From positions 15,250,957 through 15,314,956 of the forward strand of contig OZ025208.1 in the NCBI GenBank assembly GCA_964019055.1: a DNA stretch of 64,000 nucleotides, written 5' to 3'. The notes under the pieces were generated by a model. It was not told the origin of the DNA. It saw only the letters and a list, made by a program, of their open reading frames with translations, and searched no databases. This DNA comes from Anthopleura xanthogrammica. Lineage: Eukaryota; Cnidaria; Anthozoa; Actiniaria; Actiniidae. Position numbers and translations under genes: made by a program. Positions 22,801 through 34,800 of the stretch are shown here, piece by piece; positions within the stretch are counted from its first letter, which is position 1; each line of letters opens with the position of its first letter.

Positions 22801-25800
22801 ATCATTACCTGATTTTTGCTTTTTCTCCTCATGTATTTTACTTGAGTTTTGTTTTCTGGTTGCGTTTTTGCTATTTATACATATTTTTTGCTTATTTGCT
22901 TTCTTATCCCTGCTTTTGAATCACAATCAGCATGCAGCGACACTAGAGAAAAGCGTTTGCGCATGCGTGCGTTTAAGCATGTTTTCGAAGAATCCCAAGA
23001 TTCCGTTTTCTCTGAACATGCAAGAAATTTCGTGAGTATGCTTTTGTAGGCCTAACATACTGTATTTATAAAGACAACATGAAGGAATTGTCCTTACTTT
23101 TCAAGAACTGAGTTAAGGTTTTAACTTTTTGTGCAGCCCATTTGTCAGGCAAATTTATAGACGTAATCTATAGACTACGAGCATGCGCAGACGTTTTTTA
23201 TTCATGCAGCACATATGAAATTTTTTAATACGTTTTTACTGTAGTAAATGCATAACAGCATATTTTGTATGACCATAAAAAACATCAAATAGAGGCCTGT
23301 ATTTCCGCTGACCCGGACTACAGGCCCCTAACATTCCTGCCATAAGCAGCTCATATTCAATATTTGTGGTTAGTTATATAGTGGCGATTACCGTAACTCA
23401 GGAAATGGGAACTTTAAAGTTTAGATCTTACTTTAAAGGGAAAAAGATTTTTCTCACATGTGCATAGCTCGAAGTAAGCAAAGTACGGTCAAATTAAGAA
23501 TTGCTTGGGCTGCCTGTGTCATCAACGGATGTCATGAAACCTGTAACCTAACCATGTCATGTTTTTCACACATCAAAAATGTCTTCCTTGGCTGTGTCTA
23601 TGATAACGTTATACAGATTTTGAAAAAGAGATGGATAAAATATTGGAGGCTGAAGATTTGGATGACATCAACGAATGGATTACCCCGCAGAAGTTGACTA
23701 AATGTGCCACGAACTGCCTTGAAAAGTCTCTTGAGGTACGTTTTTGTTATGAATTAAATTCGTTTTATTAAGAAAGAACTTTTCTGTTTGCGTTCACTCT
23801 TTTTATATTATTATTTGCGCCTATAGAAAGTGTTCCTCAAAGTTCAGTTTTAGGACATTTTTCCTTTGAGTGCTGTTCGCTGCTTATGCGCTGATAATGC
23901 GCCGCCTCAGCATTGGTTCTCTCCTGTGCTTAGAAGGGTTTTTCTCCCTGACTTTTGGTTTTTCTTCCTTCGCAAAAGATAAACTTATAAATTCCAATTC
24001 CATCTGGCGTCGGGTGCTTTAGTAATGAGCCTCTGGTTTAGGAGATTGAGCAATCACTCCCTTTATGTTCCTCTTAGTTTTTTCTAAAACATTGAAATAT
24101 TTACCAACATCTATCTATAAACGTATATCAAATGAATGAATTTAAGGTGTTCCATAGGCGCAGTTTTAGGGATTTTTTTCTCCAAAATGCGTTTCTTCAG
24201 CTTCAAAATATTACCTACCTATTACCTTATCTTATCTATCTATCCTCTCATTGACTTATTCGGCCTGCCAGTACGTTGACAACTTAACATTAATGACTTT
24301 AAAAGGTGTTCTTCAGTGCTCAAGTCTGGGGCCTTTTTCCTAATAATACGTTTCTGAGGCTGTAAATTATTTACCCAAATGCCAATCTATCCTTTCTTTG
24401 CTTCATTGGGCAAGACGATAAATTGAAGAAGGTGCTCCACAGAGCTCAGTCTTAGGGCCTTTGTTATTTTTTACATTTATTGTTCGTTTTTTTCATCGAT
24501 TCACTCGGCTGAACAATTAGGCAAAGAACTCTCATCGGTGATTATAAGTTTCCATTTTTTCATTCAATTCAGGTCAGCCACACGCTGAAGAGTCTAGCCG
24601 ACGCTAAAGGTCCTGATGCAGATGATCTAAGCGCACTCGGAACATCAGTCGAAGATTTTGCTGTTCAACTACTCGAGCCTCTCAAAAGTGATGACTTGAA
24701 GAGGGCTATATTTGAAGGAAAATATTTTGATCGTGTTTTAGATAAAGCTGTAAAATATCGACAGAAAAAGGTATCACTCGCAAGGGAGTGAGTTAGAATT
24801 GAAATTTGCTTCTCTCTCCTACTTCAGCCTATTCTTTTCTGTTTTGTTAGCATTTTAAAATAAGGATTTTGGTATTATTTAGTTCGTCTCACATCCCGTG
24901 GTGTATAACCTTCTGACGAGACAGCGATGGACGGGTGACTTTTACCAAGTGAGATATGGCAAAAACTGGTTCAAGTGGTTTTTACTCAACTTTTGGACTT
25001 TCTTCGATGTGCTCCTTTTTCCTCTGGTCCACGTTTTGCTGTGGGTGATACATTTGATCATCGAATTTTCCAAGAAGAGACAAGGTTAGTGGAGTGTATG
25101 AAAGATGATGGTTTCTTATCAATGGTTTTTGAAGCTAAAGGCGATAAGTCATTCCAAAATTGAAAAAAATTACGGAGAAATAATCTGCTCCATCAACCTT
25201 TATTGAATAGACCCTTTGCAGCACGTCGGAATGCATCTCAATTTGGAGTACAAAACAATAGGTTCCTATTCTCAGGAGATTGAAATTAAAATTCTTTTGT
25301 TTTGTCCTCTAAATTCAGCTGCTTTGACGTCATGCGCAAAGGGTCTATATATAAATTGCATGAAATGGGTTTAAAGAGGGATCCAGATATAGCCCATGCC
25401 CTGGTTTCGATTAGCGCAGCAGTTGTTTCAGGGTTCGATAATGTTAAGGGCACGGCACCCGACCGCGTTCTCATGAGGACTGTAATATCAGTGACCTGAT
25501 ATTATTTTTGAAAACATGGGTAGCGCTTTAGAGCGTTATCCTCTCAGCAAAGCGTGACCCGCGTTCGATTCTCCAGTCAGTATCGTATGTGAATAGAGTT
25601 TGTTGTTTCTTTCTCCTACGCCTTTTGCGTATCATGCGTATTTGTGTTTAGAAATAGTTACAACGGACACCCAACTGGTTTCTGGGGGAAGGGGTTAATT
25701 TTCCGGTACCCAGTGCACTACTTTAATCAATAAAATCGGGTTTTAGACCGTTGTTTTGACCATGTCCCCAAAATTCTCAAAAGCGATTTTTTCGTACTTT

Positions 25801-28800
25801 GTAGAAGTTCGAGTTGTTTTCCTGTTCAACGCGTCATGGAAATATGCAAATGTACAACTTCGTGCAATGCAAATTACTGCAGGATACATCATGCAGAAAA
25901 TACAATCTGATCGAATTCAGTGTGCTACGATAACACGTGACCGCAATGGACCAATGGTTAAGGAGTTTACCAGCTCTGAAGGTGCCATAAAGAACATGCC
26001 TGACGCGAAGGACGTGGATCATCCCACACGTGAAATAAGCAAAAACAAGGATGTAAAGGACGACGTAGGTTTCTTAGACTGCTTGGAGAAAGCAAAAAAT
26101 CTCTTCGAAGAAACCAAAGAGAGCAAGAAGGTGTGTTTGTCAGTAAAGCTATATTATTCCAGTGACGGATTATAGTGCGACGCGCCAAACCGTGGCCACC
26201 CAATTAATTTTTTTACAAGTTACCAGAATTTGTACATTTTCACGTGAGGTCAAAGTCGTGTCAGCAAAGATTTTATTTATATTTGCAACAGAAAGGACCA
26301 AAAAAATGCCAGGTTGAAACAATTGAGCCGGATTTCTTGTCAAAATTAGAACCATTACCTCGGCGATATTGATTTTAGTCTCTTTGCTGGCTAATATGCC
26401 TCATTGAACAACTTGTAGAAAAACTAATTGGGCGGCCACGGTTAGGCGCGTCGCACTGTAAGGGGCGGAGGTTCTGGGTGTGATACAGTGAGGGTGGCAG
26501 TGTAGGGCCTCAATTGGGCTGGTCTCCCTCGTGCTTTTGCCTCGGTAATGATACTTTTAAAATTTCCTTCTCAGTTTTAAAATTTCCAAATTTCTATTAT
26601 GACGACGAAATTTAGAAAATGAGAAGTTTTGAAAAGAAAGTAGTTTCGGCAAATGGCAAATTTTACATAAATAGACGATCGACGGTAAAAATGAAAATAA
26701 CACGTACGAGTGTTCATTCAATGTGTACATCTACCAAACGGCATTTGTTTTTGTAGCACGGTAAAAATTGTGGCTGAAATATTGAGGCCATTTCTTAATA
26801 GCTTGGCATTTTTACTTAGGTTGTAACGTGTGGAGGGCTTTTTTATAACAATTTTTATCTTACCTTAAGGTGTTTGTCGTTATGACGGATGATAAGCTTG
26901 GCGCTCCAAACAACAAGCTTCTGAAATCCATAAAAGAGCAGAACGTCAAAGTGATTTCTGTTGGCCTTGGCGTACACCCTGATATCAAGGAACTGGACAC
27001 AATGGCAACGAGCGAAGAAAATGTCGTTTTGATATTTAATGACGACAGCAACCCAGATGAAAGAAAGAAGACCAACATTCTAGAATGTGAGTTTAATGCC
27101 GACATGTAGAATGACATAGCGGTAGACGTGAACTCTCCTCTCACCTCGGGTCTCGGGTTCAATTCCTATAATCGCCATCACATATATGTGAGTAGAGTTT
27201 GTCTCTCTCTTAGCCGGCTTTTTCTCCCGATTCTCTGGTTTTCCTCCCCCCCCCTCCCCCCCTCCCCCCCTCCCTCCGCAAAACTCAACAACCTAAATTC
27301 CATTTTGACCTGTTAACCATGCCCTGACTTTGATCGGCCCAGAAATTTTTTCAGCGTTCGATTATATTTTTTTCAAATGTTCTTTCTGTTTCAAACATGG
27401 TGTTACTGATACTAGGTACAAGGCAAAAAGCAATATAAATAGACTATTCTCCATATCAGTGGTGAAGGAGAAAGGGTGGGACAGAGCTAAATCCCGTAGC
27501 TAAAACTTTTAACGTTTCGGTTTTTTGTATTTTTTTTTTAAAGACAAGAAACGTCGGAATGCTTTAGAAATTGTATATTGTTCGATGTCGAGAACATATC
27601 GGGAAATATATTTCTATGTGGCCTCACCAACAAAAGAATGTCAATTAGACTGCAAGTTTACACGTAACAAACGTTTTAGCATTATTCCAAGGAAATATCA
27701 CATAGGTTTCCTGAATCAAATTATTTCTCAGTCATTAAAGTGATTTTGATATATATTTTTATTTGTAATGTAAATAGGCATCAATGGAAAAGATATTTAT
27801 GGTGAGTTTACTCATGTAAACAATACTCATGTATTGCACGTCTACTAGTCTCGATTTTACTTCCGATATTATATTTCGTACTGTCCTGTAAGAATGGTTA
27901 CCACGTACATTATCTCCACCAACACCTATATTATCAATAGCACTACCTCCTTTATCTACACAAACCCGTACCACCTACATTAATTATACCACTACCAATA
28001 CCACCTAGATTATAATCTACACCACCACCACCACCACCACCACCATCGTCTTCAGCATCAGCGCCATCACCATCATCTCTATAACCACCACCACCACCAC
28101 CACAATCTAAATCAACACTCACCATTATCTACACCAACACCAATACCACCAGTACCACCACCATAACCACCACCACCACCACAATCTACATCAACACTCA
28201 CCATCGTCTACAACAACACCAATACCACCAGTACCACCACCATAACCACCACCACCACCACAATCTACATCAACACTCACCATCATCTACACCAACACCA
28301 ATACCACAAGTACCACCACCATAACCGCCACCACCACCACAATCTACATCAACACTCACCATCATCTACACCAACACCAATGCCACCAGTACCACCACCA
28401 TCTCCATAACCACCACCATCACCACCATCTACATCAACAACACTCCCACCTTCATCTACACCATTACCACCAATGTTACTATAACATTATTTTTTGGTTA
28501 CTTGTGGCAGATCGTTATGCCCAGTATTTCAAGACACCCTACTTCATTTTCTTCCGTGACACTTTGAGTTATCTAGCACTACTTGGCCTTCACTTCGCCA
28601 TGTGTCTACAGCCATCTACGCTCAATTTCACTGCCGTCGAGTGGATCATCTCGGTGTTCTTCCTGGGAAGATTAATGATGGAAATCAATCAGCTTATCAT
28701 GGAGAAGAACTCTGACTGGACAGAGATTAATGATCTGTCGCAACAAGAAAAGCCAAAACAAGAAGAAGAAGAAGAAGAAGAAGAAGAAAAAGAAGAAGAA

Positions 28801-31800
28801 GAAGAAGAAGAAGAAAAGTCCACATCTGCTAAACAAATTGAGGAAGAAAATCAAGATAAACAAGATAAAAGCAACAACAAAACACAAGAACTAAAAAAAA
28901 TATGGAGAATAATTTCGAGTTATTTAGAGTGAGTAATAGGCTAATTTCAAGTTTATAATATTTGTTGCATTTTAGTTTACTGTTTTCAAAGAGGGTAAAA
29001 ATCCACCTGGCATGAAAGAGCAATATTGGGAAATGGAAAGACAGCATTCATACTCGACGATTTGACGCACTTGATTGTGGAAGGGTATAATAGTAAAAGG
29101 TCTTTCATTGAAAGATAGTTGGAAGTCTCATCTGAAGCATCTGTTTGGAAGATGATGTTTGGGTTGTCGTGTTTTATATCAGTTTTGTTTCTGTTTGGGA
29201 GTTGTAAGAATAATCTCATTTTTTCTTCATTTTTTCTTCATTTTTACTTTATCCTCTAGCGACTGCTGGAACATACTTGATATTGCTACCCTGATTGTCT
29301 TCCTAGTTCTTGTTGGTCTTCGGGCCTTCATTTGGTCACAGCATTCCTCCATATCTAAGAACCGCCTCCTTGCCGTTGCTGGATATCTGTACGGCTTCAA
29401 CGCCATGTTTCTTACTCTTAGAGTGTTTGGCCACATCATGGAGTCCAAAAAATCCACAGGATCAGTCCAGATAGCTTTGTTTCAGATCATTAGTGCGGTT
29501 ATTGCAATATTTGGCCAGTTTTTAGCAGCGACTGTGGCATTTTCTCTTGTTATCACGAAAATTTATGTCGCAGAGATGTCCTACAATTCAGGGACAAACG
29601 GCACTTCTAGTGGGTAAGCATTAAAACAGATGTTGAATTCTCAGTATTAATGAAGATGTAGGAGCGCAATTTTGAGTTGGGGCCGGCAAGGGGCTAAAAT
29701 GATAATTCCAGTAGCAGCTGCAGTAGCAGTAACAGTAGTAGCAGAGTAGCCGTTGCAGGCAGTAGCTTTGTTTAACTAGGAAACCACTTAAGAGCCAAAA
29801 ACTAACAAACTACTGGCTCTCAAAATAATATCACAATACTATATGATGCTAAAAGAATATCTATACTATACGTTACTTTTGGGACTTGTCACACAAATCA
29901 TGGCCACATTCCATGATAGGCCGGAAACGACGTCACCAAATCTTGCCATATTAATTTTTTTAAATCTCTGTGCTTTTCAGGTTGTGTGGAAGCCAAAAAG
30001 GAATTAATTGGTAATTCTTTTTTATTTTAGCAACGTGTCACTCTTGTCGTTTGTATATTGTCATTCCTTGTGGGGTTTTGGTTTTTTTAATATAAATTTT
30101 AGTTGGCGGAGTTCCACAAGGTATCTTACTTGGTCCCTTTTGGGAACGTGTACCATGTTACTATTGTTGTTTGTCTATAGTGATTCTTTGTGTTATTTTT
30201 TTAAATAAATTTTAGTTGGTGGGGTTTCACAAGGCATCTTACTTGGTCCCTTTTGGGGCCATGTAACGTGTTACTCTTGCTGTTTTGGGACGTGTAACGT
30301 GTTACTCTTGTTGTTTGTCTATAGTAATTCCTTGTGTAATTTTTTAAAATAAATTTTAGTTGGTGGGGTTTCACAAAGCATCTTACTTGGTCCCTTTTGG
30401 GAATCGCTGACCTTACTCCTCTGGAATCTTCAGACGACACTTCCGATGTTCTTGCTAAGATTTTGTATGGTCTGTTCTTGATAATGGGAGTAGTGATGTT
30501 GATGAACATGATGATCGCTCTGTTGTCCAACACTTACCAGCACGTTGAGGTAAAACAAAAAAAGCCCATCTATGAAATATAATTGAAAGAATTATTGCCT
30601 TTTTCATCATGTGAGTAGAATGATACATACATATATTTCTTTGGAATCTCAATAGGGCTTTTCACTAGGCCAATTTACAAGCAATAATTGTTTCTCCAGT
30701 TTTTCCGATTTTCCTACTTTCATACAATTAACCCAACCCGCCAAATATCAATCTGACCAGCCCAGAATTATTTGAGAATGTTATAAAAATGTAGACTACT
30801 TAGAACATAGTTGATATAATTGAGCAACTTTTGGAGACCTGGGAACAAGAATGGGAAATAAAGCCAAAAGTTTCTCACCAAAAATAAAAAATCGTTTCAT
30901 GAAAGTCCCGAAAAACATTGCGCAGGCGCAATCTTTGTTTCATGGAAACATCATAAATCCTACTTATTCTTGTTTTGTGTTTAAGGACAACGCCTTCTAT
31001 GAATGGTCATACAAGAAGGCCACAACAATCAGAACCTACAGTAAATACCATCCTGTTCCAGTTCCTTTTAACATCATTTCACTGTCTTTCATCCTGCTTC
31101 GACACATCTACAGGACGATAAATTGTACCAAATGCAAGAGAAACAAGCCACGCTACAGAGCTCAGCCGGTAACTCTTCTAAAACAGCTTTATTCCTTTTT
31201 TCCTTTTTTTGTCGCTGTCTCCATAAAATTATAACCTCTAAACATAGAATTTAAACGTTTAGACTCAAAAACCTTCTTAACTTAAGACGCAACACTTAAA
31301 TCAAGAAATATTTTACCATTCACTATTTACTTCATGGGGTTAAGTTTCCTTTTTAACGGTTTCTTTGTTAATTTACCTACGAATGCTACACTAAATCTTT
31401 CTTCGTATTAAGATCAATATTATATTTCAGGTGATTATACTTCTCATTCGACTCCATTATAAACCGATCGGAATCGAAATATTGCGACCAATTAAGAAAA
31501 CCATTGTTCTGGGCTGACTAGCCTCGTGTTCATTTAGAAACATAAAAGCGTTTTTACATGTATGAGAGGCTAGTCAGTCCAGAACAGTAATTATTGAAAT
31601 CGACCGCCGTATTTCGATTCGGTAGATATCTTAAGTTATTACCGTATTTATAGTACACTCGACAAAATTACTCGATTCTGATTGGTCTAGAGGAGTACAA
31701 TTACAGCGTTAATTGGTACTCCGTAGGAAACACGGCGAAAAGCGGCAAATTTCCCCAGTGAAATTCCCAAAAAAATCAGTGTTTTATAGATTAAAAGGGA

Positions 31801-34800
31801 AAAAATTCAGAAAACTGTTCAATACACACATAGGAAGGCCTCAAATTATGATAACTAGACAAATTCAAGACGTAATAAATCATGTTTTGTAGTAGAAAGT
31901 CGTTTTTTCTTTCTAGTTTTCACCAAACAATTTGAGTTGGAGCTTTGAATGTTCTCGTTTTATTACCTTTTGTCTACTGTGGTTTTCTCGAAAAATAAAT
32001 TCAACACCACATTTACAATTGTACAATATGTAGAAAACAGCTAACAATAGTTTTAAAGCAAATTTCTTTCCGTTTAGCGAAAAAACACAGCGAGTAGAGG
32101 CTCGTTTTTTGTTTTAAAATAGTTAAGATCAAATCTTACCGGCAAACTGTCGAGTAGTTGTAGAGAGACGAATTCAGCTATTTATCACGAGTTAATTGAT
32201 CCTAAGTTGTCAATCCAGTCTTGAAATAATAAAATCTTCAGATAAGGGAATAATATCCAAAGCACATGGTCTGATCACTGGCGACTCGTTCACGGCAAGC
32301 TGTACTTCAAAACTTTTAACTTGAACGACATATTTGTCGCCTTTATCTCTTTTGATGTTGTCCAGCTAACTTGTTTTAAAAGAAAGTATTTTTGAAATTG
32401 TGTTTTTGCAGTTATTAGCAAATGCTAAGAGGAAAAAAACTTATTTTAGCGAACTGTAAACTCTCAACTTTCGCTTAGTTTTCACACAGTACGTTTTCAA
32501 AGAAAAGTCGCTTCTTGATTCGCTGTTTAGCTGTCATTACTGTCATTCAATAGTTGTAAACATGCATTAAAATGGCTTTTTACTTGAGATGTAAAATTAT
32601 TTTCTAGTATTTTGTAGTTCAAATCATACATAAAATACTAATTTAAAAAGGTTTTACAGCAACGTTAACACTTTCTATGCTGTTCTTGACTTAGCTTTCT
32701 TGGAGAAGGGTCGGTTATAGCAAAGGCAATGAAGATGGATGAATGCCTTCGCTTCGCATTTTTTATAAAATTTTGTTGAGTGAACTTTAAATAAAAAATC
32801 GCACGACCTTCTCGTACAATTTGGAATTAATAGGCCCTCGTAATGTTTTGAAAGTTCTTTAATTGCACTCGCCTAAAGGCTCGTGCAATTACAAGAACTT
32901 TCTAAACATTACTCGTACCTATTAATTTCCAAATTGTACTCGAGATCGTGCGATTTCCTATACATATATGTTTTTAATGAAAATTATATATTTTTAGCGA
33001 ATAATGTTAACTGCTGCCCCTCAAGCCCGGATTGAGATGTTCAAGATGGAGGTGTGTATAATCATACCGTACAATTAACACTTTGCATTAGAACTTAATG
33101 GTTTTCACGCTGCAAACCTACTAGCCTGCATGAGTGCAGCCTGTATTACATCGTCAAACTGGGGGTCCAGAATAAGGAATCTTTCACTTACCCACACGGA
33201 CAGTGAGGGGGAGTGGGGGGAAGGCTTATCTGTGGGGTCTGGGGGAATGCCTCTACCTCCCTGAAAATTTTGGAATTGAGCCTCTCGGAAATGTGATTCC
33301 CAGTGCCGTGGTTTTAAGGGGTAGTTGCAACATATTTATTCATTAAATTCATGTCAAAGCTTTCGGCAAATCTTTACGGAAAATCATTTATGGCTAAAAG
33401 GGGGGGGGGGGGGTCTCTGACCCAGCGTTGAGGTCGGGATGCACGCAGACTACAAAAGTACGTGCATGAGTATCATTGACTGTAGACTTTGGATTGAATT
33501 GACATTGTGTAGTTTTTTCTTGTCATCGATGGGATGTATCTTGTGCCTTTTCGTATAAGATACTATAGTCGCTCCATTCTTGAGATGAGGCATAAACAAA
33601 CAATCGTACAGTAACTATTATATATTGATATTTTTTTTTAGAAAAAGAGGACTAGAAAGGGAAAAAAGTCGGTAAGTTCTCTCAGTAATTAAGTTGATTG
33701 ACTCAAAATCAATCAAAAGTCATCATGTTCATTTGGAGCTGACTTACAACGATTGTCAAAATAGCGCGAAATCGTACAATGTGCTGACGTCGCGACAAAT
33801 TAGCATTTGGTGGAAGTCAATCAAGGCGCCTTCCATGGCATTCCCCAGGCATGTTCCTTCGAAAGCTTTGTGTTTTCCGACAATGTTATGGAAACACATT
33901 GATTGACGTCCATTAAACCTATATTTTGTCACGAAAGAAAATGGTAGGATTTTGCGCGTGTGATTGAGAGGCGCTGTACGAGCCATAATATCATTCTACG
34001 TTTTACAGCTATTTGACTCCTTAGTCGAAGATCTGCAGGCTGATTACTTTGCTGTGTACGGCTATGCTTTCCCTATGGCAGGTTCGTATACAAAACATGT
34101 TTATCCTGATCTTCCCGTTATCTCGAATTAATTGAGGCCGCGTGTCGTGGACTTTGACCGACTAAAATTTTACCCTGGATATCTCAAAACCCAGTTATTT
34201 CGAACCTTTTTCCTGGAATTTTAAACAAGTTCGGGGCCAGGTCATTCCAAGTCTAGATGAATAACGTTATTAGGTTAATAATATATTTAGTCTTTCAGAT
34301 CTGCTGGCAGCCGATGAAGCTATTTTTAGCTACTCTTGGTTGTAGAACTTTTGCATGATCACTTGCCGGCGGCCATGTTAGATGGCAGCTAGAACAATAG
34401 AATCCCTTTATTCTGGGAAATTAAATTATTTCTCTTGCAAAACAATTGTATTGTTTCTATCATCCAAAATCGCCGCCTTCATGATCAATTGATCGCACAA
34501 AACTTCAGCTGCTATTTTTACTATTTGTCTATAAGACGCAAGAATCTCCCGTTTCGTGCTTCGGCTGTGGAATATGATTAATCCAGTTATTTCATATTTG
34601 AGCATTATCCGTTCTATTGATTATTATTTCTTTCTTTACAAGTAGCCTTTAAGTAGTAGCATTTGAAAGGTATCGGTCGATAATTTGTTCGGTGAAACAT
34701 CGTTTCCTGCAATGTAGCACACAACTTAGCTTTACAAGGCCGCCTTCATTTTCTCTTTCTCCCCTGGGAATGATGGGAAATACAGGAAGCCGGATCCACG

